DNA from: Roseiarcus sp963770035
GTDB lineage: Bacteria > Pseudomonadota > Alphaproteobacteria > Rhizobiales > Beijerinckiaceae
DNA: 64,000 bases
Reading direction: 5' to 3'
Assembly: GCA_963770035.1 (NCBI GenBank)
Contig: CAVYON010000067.1
Location: 310,001 to 374,000 of the forward strand
Numbering within the stretch: the stretch's first letter is position 1; each line of letters starts with the position of its first letter. The position numbers were made by a program, and so were the translations under genes. The notes beneath the pieces are model-generated. The model saw nothing but the letters and a program-made list of their open reading frames with translations. It was not told where the DNA came from and made no database searches. Shown here piece by piece: positions 52,406-61,683 of this stretch.

Positions 52406-53803
52406 TCACACGTGGATCGCCCGCTTGTCCACGGCCATGGCCGCTTCCTTGACCGCTTCCGACATGGTCGGATGGGCGTGGCAGGTGCGGGCGAGGTCCT
52501 CCGCCGCGCCGCCGAACTCCATCAGCACGCAGGCTTCGTGGATCATCTCGCCGGCCCCGAAGCCGACGATATGGGCCCCGAGCACCCGGTCGGTGGCGGC
52601 GTCGGCGAGGATCTTCACGAACCCTTCGGTATGGCGCATCGCCCGGGCCCGGCCGTTGGCGGTGAACGGGAACCTGCCGACCTTGTAGGCGCGGCCTTCG
52701 GCCTTGAGCTCCTCCTCCGTCTTGCCGACCGAGGCGATCTCGGGGCTGGTGTAGACGACGCCCGGGATGACGTCGTAGTTCACGTGCCCCGCCTGCCCGG
52801 CAAGGATCTCGGCGAGCGCGACGCCCTCGTCCTCCGCCTTGTGGGCGAGCATCGGCCCGCGGATCACGTCGCCGATGGCGTAGATGCCGGGAACGTTGGT
52901 GGCGAAATGCGAGTCGACCACGACCATGCCGCGGTCCATCGCCACGCCCTGCGCCTCGAGGCCGAGGTTCTGGGTAAAGGGCCGCCGCCCGATCGCAACC
53001 AGCACCACATCGGCGTCGAGGACCTTCGCCTCGCCGCCGGCAGCCGGCTCGATGGTCGCCTTGACCCCCGAGCCCGCCTTCTCGACCTTGGTCACCTTGT
53101 GGGCGAGGTGGAACCCAAAGCCCTGCTTCTCGAGCATCCGCTGGAACTGTTTGGCGACCTCGCTGTCCATGCCGGGCAGGATGCGGTCGAGGAACTCGAC
53201 CACCGTCACCTCGGCGCCGAGCCGGCGCCAGACCGAACCGAGTTCCAGTCCGATCACCCCGGCGCCGACCACGATCAGTTTCTTGGGGACCTTGGGCAGG
53301 CTCAAAGCGCCGGTCGAGGAGACAACCGTCTGTTCGTCAATTTCGACGCCGGGCAGCCTCGCCACGTCGGAGCCGGTGGCGATCACGATCGCCTTGGTTT
53401 CGAGGAGCTTCTCGGCGCCGTCCTCGCCCTTGACCACGACCTTGCCCGGCGAGCGGACGCATCCCTCTCCGAACACCGCGTCGATCTTGTTCTTCTTGAA
53501 CAGAAAGGCGACGCCGTTGACGTTGGCGGCGACGGTCTCGTCCTTGTGCTTCATCAGGGCCGCGTGGTCGAGCTTCGGCGCGCCGACCACGACGCCGAGG
53601 GCGCCAAGCCCATGGGCCGCCTCCTCGAACATTTCTGAGGCGTGCAGCAGCGCCTTCGAGGGAATGCAGCCGATGTTGAGGCAGGTCCCGCCCAGCGTCT
53701 TGCGCTTCTCGACCACAGCCACTTTCAGGCCAAGCTGGGCCGCGCGGATGGCGCAGACGTACCCCCCGGGGCCGGCGCCGATAACGACAATATCATAGGT
53801 CAT
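52406..53803 (-). CDS. lpdA: dihydrolipoamide dehydrogenase (E3)
   Basis: Flavoprotein that re-oxidises the dihydrolipoyl arm of E2 with NAD+. The 465-residue protein has the FAD motif VIGAGPGGYVCAIRAAQLG, redox-active Cys pair GGTCLNIGCIPSK, the NAD motif VVGAGVIGLELGSVW, and the catalytic HxxxxE in CHAHPTMSEAVKEA. It lacks an N-terminal lipoyl domain. It is the last gene of the minus-strand complex E1 alpha-E1 beta-E2-E3, so it is dedicated to that complex and probably not the housekeeping E3. Confidence 0.95.
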   Translation of the reverse strand: MTYDIVVIGAGPGGYVCAIRAAQLGLKVAVVEKRKTLGGTCLNIGCIPSKALLHASEMFEEAAHGLGALGVVVGAPKLDHAALMKHKDETVAANVNGVAFLFKKNKIDAVFGEGCVRSPGKVVVKGEDGAEKLLETKAIVIATGSDVARLPGVEIDEQTVVSSTGALSLPKVPKKLIVVGAGVIGLELGSVWRRLGAEVTVVEFLDRILPGMDSEVAKQFQRMLEKQGFGFHLAHKVTKVEKAGSGVKATIEPAAGGEAKVLDADVVLVAIGRRPFTQNLGLEAQGVAMDRGMVVVDSHFATNVPGIYAIGDVIRGPMLAHKAEDEGVALAEILAGQAGHVNYDVIPGVVYTSPEIASVGKTEEELKAEGRAYKVGRFPFTANGRARAMRHTEGFVKILADAATDRVLGAHIVGFGAGEMIHEACVLMEFGGAAEDLARTCHAHPTMSEAVKEAAMAVDKRAIHV

Positions 53804-53890
53804 GCGATTTTTCTTTCCGGAATTGTCGATGCGGACGGAATCCGATTCAGTCCGTCCTCACGCGGCCGGCTTCGCGTTGGTTGCAGCCGT

Positions 53891-55328
53891 TCAAAGCAGC
53901 GCGAGTTTCAGGTCTCCCAGCAATTCGCTGAGATAGCGAACGAAGCGCGCGGCGGCGGCGCCGTCGATGACGCGATGGTCGTAGGAGAGGCACAGCGGCA
54001 GCATCAGACGGGGTTGGAACGCCGTTCCGTCCCAAACCGGCGCCATTGCGGCCCGCACCACGCCGAGAATGGCGACTTCCGGTCCGTTGACGATCGGCGT
54101 GAACGCGGTGCCCCCGATTCCGCCGAGCGACGAAATGGTAAAGGTCGCGCCCTGCATGTCCGCCGGCGTCAGCTTTCCGTCTCGCGCCTTGGCCGACAGC
54201 GTCGCGAGTTCGCGCGCAATCTCCGTCACGCCCTTCCTGTCGGCGTCTCGGAGGACGGCGACGACCAGGCCGTCCGGGGTGTCGATGGCGACGCCGATAT
54301 TCCAGTAGTTGCGCTGAACCAGTTCGTCCTTAGCGGGGACGAGCGCCGAGTTGAACAGCGGGAACGCCTTGAGGGCCGCGACCGTGCATTTGATCACGAG
54401 CGGCAGCAGCGAAACGCGATAGGGCTCTTGTTTGTCTGTCTTCGCCTTCTCGTCGAGCGACTGGCGAAACGCCTCGAGTTCGGTAATGTCGGCTTCGTCG
54501 CAATGCGTGACATGCGGGATGTTGAGCCAGGAGGCGTGCAGACGCGGCCCTGAAATCCGCTTGATGCGCGACAATGGCGTCGTCTCGACGGGGCCAAATT
54601 TTGCGAAGTCCACCACAGGCAGTTCGGGAATCGCCGCGCCTGTCGATCCCGATAGCGGTGCGCCCACGCGGAATGCGGTCTTGATGTCTTCCTTGGTGAC
54701 GGTGCCCTTATCGCCCGTCCCTTTCAGCCCCTCGAGGTCGACGCCGAGTTCGGCTGCGAGCCGCCGCGCCGCAGGGCCCGCCTGAACCTCGGACGGAGCC
54801 GCGGCCGCGGAAACCGGTTCCTTCCGCTTTGCCGCTTCCGCGATAACGTCGCTCGCCTGAATCCGACCGCTCGGCCCGCTGCCGGCGACCTCGGTCAGCG
54901 GCAACTTGTTGTCCCGCGCCAGTTGACGCGCCTTCGGCGTCGCACGCTCGCCTCGCCCGGCTTGTGGTTCGACAGGCCGAGACGCTCCAGCCTCCGTCAC
55001 ATCGTCCGTTTTCGCCGCGCCCGTCGGCGCCGAGTTCCTGCGCAACAGGGCCACTTGCGGTCGTGGGCTTCGGTTCGGCGAAGGTCTCGCGCGGGGCGAC
55101 GATCCAGCCGACCACCGTGCCGACAGGCAATTCATCGCCTGGGCGACCGGTGACGCCGCTCAACACGCCCGTAGCCGGCGATTCAATTTCCATCGCCGCC
55201 TTATCCGACTCAATCTCGAACAGGGCCTGGCCCTTTGTGACGGATCCCCCTTCTTCGACGAACCATTTTGCGATTTTGCCCGTCGTCATGTCCATGTCGA
55301 CGCGCGGAAGGATGACCTCGACCGCCAT
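53891..55328 (-). pseudogene. dihydrolipoamide acyltransferase (E2), frameshifted
   Basis: Core acyltransferase of the complex. It starts MAVEVILPRVDMDMTTGKIA one base after the E1 beta stop. The lipoyl domain carries the target Lys in FEIESDKAAMEIESP. The frame fails near 55035 after TTASGPVAQELG; a single missing base would join it to PTGAAKTDDVTEAGAS. Two peripheral-subunit-binding domains follow (ATPKARQLARDNKLPLTEVA and AGPAARRLAAELGVDLEGLK) and then the catalytic domain with SYDHRVIDGAAAARF. Two binding domains are unusual. The shift falls in a GC-rich linker where assembly errors are plausible. Confidence 0.85.
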
Positions 55329-55329
55329 G

Positions 55330-56328
55330 TCAGATGCGTCCCAGCGCAAGCTTGCGGGCGGCGGCGATAACATCCGGCGTCTGCGGAACCGCCGCCTTCT
55401 CGAGGATCGGACTGTAAGGAATTGGCGATTCCGCGCCGCCGAGCCGGAGGATCGGAGCATCGAGATAGTCGAACGCCTCGCTCTCGGCAATTGCGGCGCT
55501 GATTTCGGCGCCGATGCCGAGCGTCTTGACGCCCTCGTACACGCACAGGAGGCGCGAGGTTCTCTTGACGCTCTCGATGAGCGTCTTGAGATCGAGCGGG
55601 CGCAAGGAGCGCGGGTCGATGACCTCCGCTTCGATCCCTTCCTTCGCCAGTTCGGCCGCTGCGTCCAGCGCCTTGCCGCACATGATGCCCGATGCGACGA
55701 TCGTCAGGTCGCGGCCGGGTCGGCGAACCTCCGCCTGGTCGAGCGGCACGGTATAGTAGCCCGCGGGAACCGGCCCCTTGGTCTTGTAGAGCAGCTTGTG
55801 CTCATAGATCATCACCGGATCCGGGTCGGCGATCGCGGCGAGAAGCAGTCCCTTGGCGTCGTAGGGCGTGGTCGGCTCGACGACCTTGAGGCCGGGAATA
55901 TGGGCGAGCCAAGCCTGCAACGCCTGGCTGTGTTGCGCCGCTGCGCCCGTTCCCGATCCTGACGGCAGACGGACCACCATCGGCACGGAGACGGAGCCGC
56001 CGAGCATGAAGCGCAGCTTTGCGGCCTGGTTGACGATCTGCTCCATCGCCAGGGTGACAAAGTCCGAGAATTGCAATTCGAAGATCGGACGCATTCCGGT
56101 CAGCGCCGCGCCAACCGCAACGCCTGCGCCTCCGAGCTCGGAGATCGGCGTGTCGATCACCCGATCGGCGCCAAAACGCTTGACCAGATCGCCGGTGACC
56201 TGGAACGCGCCTCCGTAGACGCCAACGTCTTCTCCCATCAGGAAGACGCGGTCGTCGGCTTCCATTGCGATCGACAGGGCCTCCTGAATGGCCTGCGCGT
56301 AGGTCAGTTCACGGGTCTGCGTGTCCAT
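55330..56328 (-). CDS. thiamine-dependent dehydrogenase E1 beta subunit
   Basis: A 332-residue beta chain of a pyruvate/acetoin-dehydrogenase-type E1. It starts MDTQTRELTYAQAIQEALSI and has VFLMGEDVGVYGGAF, VIDTPISELGGAGVAVGAAL, ELQFSDFVTLAMEQIVNQAA and the C-terminal transketolase domain VIDPRSLRPLDLKTLIESV. It lies 12 bp behind E1 alpha and 1 bp before E2. The best-known complexes with this small separate alpha/beta format include acetoin dehydrogenase as well as pyruvate dehydrogenase, so the substrate is open. Confidence 0.9.
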   Translation of the reverse strand: MDTQTRELTYAQAIQEALSIAMEADDRVFLMGEDVGVYGGAFQVTGDLVKRFGADRVIDTPISELGGAGVAVGAALTGMRPIFELQFSDFVTLAMEQIVNQAAKLRFMLGGSVSVPMVVRLPSGSGTGAAAQHSQALQAWLAHIPGLKVVEPTTPYDAKGLLLAAIADPDPVMIYEHKLLYKTKGPVPAGYYTVPLDQAEVRRPGRDLTIVASGIMCGKALDAAAELAKEGIEAEVIDPRSLRPLDLKTLIESVKRTSRLLCVYEGVKTLGIGAEISAAIAESEAFDYLDAPILRLGGAESPIPYSPILEKAAVPQTPDVIAAARKLALGRI

Positions 56329-56340
56329 GGAGAGTCAATC

Positions 56341-57363
56341 CTAGTTCGTATAGACGTCGCGCAGCAGATCTTCGGCCAACGGCACAGGACTGGCCTCGGC
56401 GAAAACGACACCCTGCTTGATCTCCTCCTCGACCTCCGCTCGGACGGATTCGATTTCGGACTGCGTCAGGACGCCGAGGGACTTGAGCTCGTGCTCGAAC
56501 GCCTCGATCGGGTCTCGCCCCTTCCAATCCTCGATCTCCTCCTTCGTCCGATAACGATTGCGGTCGGACTTCGAGTGGCCGCGGATCCTGTAGGTCATGC
56601 ATTCGATCAGGCTCGGACCCTCGCCGCGACGGGCGCGGTCGGCCGCTTCGAACGAGGCCTCAGCGACCTCGGCAAAATTGTTGCCGTCGACGGTCACGCC
56701 GGGCATCGAATAGGCGGCGGCGCGCTCGGCGATCTGATGGACTGCGGTCGAACGCTCGGTCGACATCGACATGCCATAATTGTTGTTCTCGCACACGAAC
56801 ACCACCGGCAGTTTCCAGATCGAGGCCATGTTCAGCAACTCGTGGAACGCGCCTTCGTTGTTCGCCCCATCGCCGAAAAAGCAGACGACGACTGCGCCCG
56901 TTTTCCGCATCTTGACGCTGAGCGCCGCGCCGACGGCGATCGGAAGACCGCCGCCGACAATGCCGTTGGCGCCGAGATTTCCCTTGCTCGGATCGGCGAT
57001 GTGCATGGAGCCGCCTCGTCCACGGCAGTATCCGGTCTCGCGACCGAGAAACTCGGCAAACATCCGCTTCACCTCGGCGCCCTTGGCGATACAGTGGCCA
57101 TGACCGCGATGGGTCGAGGTGATGTAGTCGGAGTCCGACAAGGGCGCGCAGGCGCCGACCGCCGTCGCCTCCTCGCCGATCGAGAGATGCATCGTTCCGT
57201 AGCTTTGGCCTCGGACATAGGCGTCCTCGGCGCTTTCCTCGAAACGACGGATCAGCTGCATCTTGTACAACGCATCGCGCAACGCGCTCTTCGTCAGCCG
57301 GTCATAGATAGGCGAACGATTGGGCTGCGCTGCCTGGGCGCTTTCGGCGCTGGACGTGCTCAT
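56341..57363 (-). CDS. thiamine-dependent dehydrogenase E1 alpha subunit
   Basis: Binds thiamine diphosphate and performs the decarboxylation or acyloin cleavage. The 340-residue protein starts MSTSSAESAQAAQPNRSPIY, with GAGGATTTC upstream. The diphosphate motif is complete: FFGDGANNEGAFHE through CENNNYGMSMST. SIGEEATAVGACAPLSDSDY, STHRGHGHCIAKGA and the phosphorylation-loop-like YRIRGHSKSDRNRYRTKEE are also typical. It starts the E1-E2-E3 part of the operon, 37 bp behind the DRL-type gene. Confidence 0.9.
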   Translation of the reverse strand: MSTSSAESAQAAQPNRSPIYDRLTKSALRDALYKMQLIRRFEESAEDAYVRGQSYGTMHLSIGEEATAVGACAPLSDSDYITSTHRGHGHCIAKGAEVKRMFAEFLGRETGYCRGRGGSMHIADPSKGNLGANGIVGGGLPIAVGAALSVKMRKTGAVVVCFFGDGANNEGAFHELLNMASIWKLPVVFVCENNNYGMSMSTERSTAVHQIAERAAAYSMPGVTVDGNNFAEVAEASFEAADRARRGEGPSLIECMTYRIRGHSKSDRNRYRTKEEIEDWKGRDPIEAFEHELKSLGVLTQSEIESVRAEVEEEIKQGVVFAEASPVPLAEDLLRDVYTN

Positions 57364-57400
57364 GAAATCCTCGGCCTTTGCCAACGAAGTTGAAGCGGGC

Positions 57401-58727
57401 TCAGTGGGTCGCGAACTGGCCATCCGACTGATCCATCCGCCGCCGAATTTGGGTGAGCACCAGAGAATCGTCGGGTGCGCAATTGGCGTAGGTCAGCTTC
57501 TCGCCCGCCTTGATCGGCTTCAGGACCTTCGAGCGTTCCGCGAGGCCGAGCGGCACCGCTTCCGCTTTGCGGGCTTCCAGCCACTCCATCGCAAATCCGC
57601 GATAATCGTATTCGCCGATCTTGCCGAGGACCTGGCCGGGAACGAGGTCGCGCTTGGCGACCGCCGCGCATTCGCCGACCGGACGGTCGAGCGGCTCGAG
57701 ATCCGCGTGGCCGAGGCGCGCCGCGCGGATGGCGGACAGCGTCACTTCCAGGCTCGTCAGATGATAGGGACGCAGCAGGCTGAAGCATGGGCCCGGGCCG
57801 ACCTTCAGGTCGATCATGCGCTCGAGCACCCGCGGATGACGGGGCTTGACGACGCAGAACACGCCGGGCGCCACGCCCTTGCCGATCGAGTAATCGACGA
57901 CGCCGGACTTGTTGAGAATGCCGCCGTCCTCCTTGGTGCACAGCACCTGCGCCAGTTCGTCTCGCGTCGCCTTTGGACCGTGCATACCGGGCACGTCCGG
58001 CACGAGCCCGGTGGCGTTCGCGACCGCGGTCATTTCGATCGCGGTCTTGGAGCCGTCGACGAACTCGACGAGCATGCGGGCGTTCATGTTGCGCTCGCGC
58101 GCTTCCTTTTCGAAGGCGTCGGGTGTCGCGTCGAACTGCAGCGCGTTGTTCTTGCCTTTGCCTGCCGCTACGATCTCGAATCCGAGCGCCTGGGCGAAAC
58201 CGACCAGTTCGACCGTCGCCGCCGGTTCGTCGCCTGCAGCGCCGGTGAACATGACGCCCGCCTTGCGCGCCTCCTCCTTGAGGAAACGGCCAATGGTGAT
58301 GTCGGCCTCGACGTTCAGCATGACGATGTGCTTGCCCTGCTTCATCGCCTCGAGCGCGATGAGCGTTCCGATGCTGGGATTGCCGGTCGCGTCGATGATG
58401 ACGTCGACGCGGCCCGACCCGCACATGGCCTGATAGCTCTCGGTGATGGCGACGTTGCCCATCTCGATCGCACGATCGACGTCCGCTCGGCTTCGACGCA
58501 AGGACGACGCTGCTCTCGGCATGGCCGGCCATGATCGCCGCGGCGCGCGCCGCATCGATGACAACTTCGGAGATAGCGCCGAGGCGTACGCCCGGCATCT
58601 GGGACAGTTCGACCACAATATCAGTGCCCATCTGTCCAGCGCCGGCGAGTCCAATCGTCAACGGCCCATGGGCCTTCGCATAGCGTTCGAGATCTGCAGC
58701 GAGACCAACTTTTGCGATATTCGACAC
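57401..58727 (-). pseudogene. homoserine-dehydrogenase-like protein with SAF domain (DRL/COG4091 type), frameshifted
   Basis: Starts at GTG 58727 (VSNIAKVGLAADLERYAKAH). A Rossmann fold (TIGLAGAGQMGTDIVVELSQ) is followed by a catalytic domain (VDVIIDATGNPSIGTLIALE, IVMLNVEADITIGRFLKEEA, GDEPAATVELVGFAQALGFE) and a C-terminal SAF region (AVAKRDLVPGQVLGKIGEYD). Between LAS at about 58510 and ADVDRAIEMGN at about 58490 the frame changes by one base. The family includes the Brucella DXR-like enzyme (DRL), which makes 2-C-methylerythritol 4-phosphate from 1-deoxyxylulose 5-phosphate; others are unassigned. In a catabolic operon the reaction could run in reverse. Confidence 0.8.
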
Positions 58728-58937
58728 AGGCGTGCTCCCATCCTGAGGGGTTAAGTTGAAACGGCCGTTGCTTCGCAGGTGAAAAGACGACACACTGCTC
58801 TTGGCTTTTCGCTGTGGTGCCTCCTCCGGTTCGCTCGGCGACAACCGCTCCACTCCGCTGCGGATTGCAGGATGAAGGGCGGCGCCGTCGCGTGACAGCG
58901 CGTCTCCATTGCCGCGGATCCAGCCCCGCGGCCTGGC

Positions 58938-59903
58938 TCAACGTGAAAGCGCATGGCCTGTCGCCTTGGTCGGTGTGTGCCGGATGAACTCCCGCGTACT
59001 GTCGAAATCGACGACTCCGGCCTGCGAGCCGAGACCCGTCGCGTTGAGCGCCGAGGTCGCCTGCGCGAAGCGCACGGCCGTCTCTGGGTCCATGCCGTTG
59101 CAGAGCGCGACGGCCATGCCGGCGTCGAAAGCGTCACCGCACCCACAGGTGCAGATGACTTTGATATCGAAGGCGGGCAGCAGAAAGCGCGTTCCGTCGC
59201 TGTGATGATAGTAGGCGCCATCGGGACCGAGAGTGAAGACGCAGCACTTGGCTCCGCGGTCGATGAAGAATGCGGCCGTGCCCGCGAGGTCGCTTCTGCC
59301 TGTGAGGGCGTGCGCTTCCTCGATCGAGGGCATGAAATAGTCGGTATAGGGCAAAACGCTGGCGACGGCCGGCAGATCGTCAGGCGAGCCTGCGAAGATG
59401 TCGACTGTGACGATGGCGCCGCCAGCCTGAGCGCGCCGCGCCAGTTCGGCGTTGCGCCCCTTGTCCATTTTCGTCATCAATCCGACACCCCCGAGATGAA
59501 CGATGCGCGCATCGATGACAGCGGGCATGGCGTCGTTGTCGATGAAAAATTCACCGGTCGCGCCCTTCATATGCAGGGCAGGGCGAGAGCCGTCGGGCCG
59601 CGTGCACACGATCGAGGAGGAGGTGCGCGCGCCCGGAATCTGTTTGAGGTTCATCGTGTCGACGCCGAAATGATGGAGCCGCTGCAGCACCCAGTCGCCC
59701 ATCATGTCGGAGCCCAGTCCGCCAACTGCGGCCGACCTCAGGCCCATTTTCGCGGCCGCAATGACGGCGGTGCCGGCGGCGCCGGACACAGCGAGGGTCA
59801 GCTCATCGAGGAAGAACGTGCCGCCGCCTTTGGGCAGGTCTGTGACGGGCCATCCCAAGCAATCGAAAGTAATGAAGCCGATCGAAGAATAGTCGAATTT
59901 CAT
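58938..59903 (-). CDS. PfkB family carbohydrate kinase
   Basis: A 321-residue sugar kinase starting MKFDYSSIGFITFDCLGWPV. The N-terminal glycine-rich segment LAVSGAAGTAVIAAAKMGLR and DYFMPSIEEAHALTG are typical. The C-terminal signature reads CTCGCGDAFDAGMAVAL. Members usually have DTTGAGDxF, so the first Asp and the Ala are Cys, while the catalytic base Asp is retained. It overlaps the FAD dehydrogenase gene by four bases (59900-59903), so the two are co-translated. Substrate unknown, presumably a ketose or polyol intermediate. Confidence 0.87.
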   Translation of the reverse strand: MKFDYSSIGFITFDCLGWPVTDLPKGGGTFFLDELTLAVSGAAGTAVIAAAKMGLRSAAVGGLGSDMMGDWVLQRLHHFGVDTMNLKQIPGARTSSSIVCTRPDGSRPALHMKGATGEFFIDNDAMPAVIDARIVHLGGVGLMTKMDKGRNAELARRAQAGGAIVTVDIFAGSPDDLPAVASVLPYTDYFMPSIEEAHALTGRSDLAGTAAFFIDRGAKCCVFTLGPDGAYYHHSDGTRFLLPAFDIKVICTCGCGDAFDAGMAVALCNGMDPETAVRFAQATSALNATGLGSQAGVVDFDSTREFIRHTPTKATGHALSR

Positions 59904-61663
59904 AGTTGGCGCTCCTCCTCGCTTATTTGCTGCTTCGTATTGACCGCGGATGCGGCTCGACGCGGATCGAAATCAGCGACCCGGTGATGTCGCCAGGCAA
60001 TATCGGCGACGTCGGACAGTTCGAACGCCACACGCTCGTCGCTCCAGCCGATTGCCGCAGCCCCAATGTCCGCGATTTCCCGCGCGACCTCGCGTGTCAG
60101 TCGTCCGGTTAATGCAATGTCGGTGCGTCGAAACAGGATGTCTGCAAGCCGCCCGACGAGTTCGTCCTGAAACAGGAAGGCGGCTTCGGCCGTCGAATAG
60201 TCCGGAAGTGATCGCAAAGGTCGGTCGTCCGACTGCGCGCAACGCCGCGCCACCCCCTTAGCTCGGCTTCCATAGCGATCAAGCAGCGTCTGGCGGCGCG
60301 TCGGGGGGACCCCAAAGGCGCCGAGGTCGTCGAGAAAGCGCTCCGTTTCGGCCGCGCTTTGCGGAAAATCACTGCCACCGCCGATTGGCGCATTTTCGGT
60401 CGAACACACGCGAGGCCTGTGCAGCGCTGCGAGCACGCGATCGGCGGCCTCTCCGGCAAATCCGCGAAACGTCGTCCATTTGCCGCCGATCAATGAGCAG
60501 ATCGGCGCGCTGCTGTCAGCGAAACGATCCTCGGCAATCAGATGGTCCCGGCTCACCCCGCCCGGATCGGCGGCGTCGCTTTTCGGCAACGGCCTGACCC
60601 CGCAATAGGCGTATTTGACCTGATCCGACGCAATCGGAAGGCGAGGAAACACCTCGCGGACGATTTCGAGCATGTAGTCGCGCTCCGAATCCTCGCAAAA
60701 CGCAAGGTCCGGATCCGCAATCGGAACGTCCGTGGAGCCCACCAGCACGTGGCCAAAGAACGGATAGAGCAACCCAACGCGGCCGTCTGAAGCGCCGAAA
60801 TAGACCATCTTGCCGTCGAGCGCCTTCAAGAGCGCGGGATTGTCCAGGATGAGGTGCGAACCCTTGGCGCCGCCGATATATTTGCTCTTGACCCCAAGCG
60901 CGGCATTGACGCGATCGATCCAGGCGCCGGCCGCGTTGACGATGACGTCGGCCGTGACGAAAAACGAGCTGTCGCCGATGCGGTCGCGGAACTCGATCGA
61001 TCCCCCGCGATGTCCCGCCGCTGCACAATGATTGATGGCGAGGCTGCGCGGATTGGCGGCAAGGCCATCAAGCACGAGTTCGAGACCGAGGCGCTCGGCG
61101 TGGGTCACGCGCGCATCGAAATACGTTGCCGTCGCGATGATGTCATCGGCCATGTCGGGGAAGGTCTTGCGCACCGCGCTGCGTAAAGCCAGCGAGTGCC
61201 TCGGCAGCACGCGACGTCGGCGGCCAAACCAGTCGAACAGCTCGAGGCCGACCTTCGAGATGAGCACGCCGCGGTCACGCAGCTTCACCTTGCCGCCAAA
61301 AAATCGGATTGCCGACGGCGCGATGCCGCCGAACCACGAACGGAAGGGCAGCACCGTTTCGATGGGCTTGACGTAGTGCGGCGCGTTGCAGAGCAATAGG
61401 TTGCGCTCCAGCGTCGATTGCGCGACGAGCCTGAATTCGCCCGTCTCCAGATATTTGATGCCGCCATGGATGAGCCGCGAGGGCGCTGCGCTTGCGCCTG
61501 CGCAGAAGTCGCCGGAGTCGACGAGCAGGCAATTGACGCCCTGCAGGCAGAGATCGCGGAACACGCCAGCGCCGTTGACGCCTGCGCCAATGATGACGGC
61601 GTCATAGCGACGCTTCGGCGTCCTCTGTTGCGGCAACGCCAAGTGATGGTTGAATGCAGTCAT
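59900..61663 (-). CDS. FAD-dependent polyol-phosphate dehydrogenase (GlpD/EryB-like)
   Basis: Membrane-associated flavoprotein of the glycerol-3-phosphate dehydrogenase family, 587 residues. It starts MTAFNHHLALPQQRTPKRRY with GAGGACGCC upstream. The FAD motif is DAVIIGAGVNGAGVFRDLCL; SGDFCAGASAAPSRLIHGG, VIVNAAGAWIDRVNAALG and SLIGGKWTTFRGFAGEAAD are family hallmarks. In EryB-type enzymes the substrate is erythritol 4-phosphate and not glycerol 3-phosphate. Its place between a sugar kinase and an alcohol dehydrogenase favours a polyol-phosphate substrate. Confidence 0.9.
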   Translation of the reverse strand: MTAFNHHLALPQQRTPKRRYDAVIIGAGVNGAGVFRDLCLQGVNCLLVDSGDFCAGASAAPSRLIHGGIKYLETGEFRLVAQSTLERNLLLCNAPHYVKPIETVLPFRSWFGGIAPSAIRFFGGKVKLRDRGVLISKVGLELFDWFGRRRRVLPRHSLALRSAVRKTFPDMADDIIATATYFDARVTHAERLGLELVLDGLAANPRSLAINHCAAAGHRGGSIEFRDRIGDSSFFVTADVIVNAAGAWIDRVNAALGVKSKYIGGAKGSHLILDNPALLKALDGKMVYFGASDGRVGLLYPFFGHVLVGSTDVPIADPDLAFCEDSERDYMLEIVREVFPRLPIASDQVKYAYCGVRPLPKSDAADPGGVSRDHLIAEDRFADSSAPICSLIGGKWTTFRGFAGEAADRVLAALHRPRVCSTENAPIGGGSDFPQSAAETERFLDDLGAFGVPPTRRQTLLDRYGSRAKGVARRCAQSDDRPLRSLPDYSTAEAAFLFQDELVGRLADILFRRTDIALTGRLTREVAREIADIGAAAIGWSDERVAFELSDVADIAWRHHRVADFDPRRAASAVNTKQQISEEERQL

Positions 61664-61683
61664 GGCGTCCTCGACCCTCGGCG

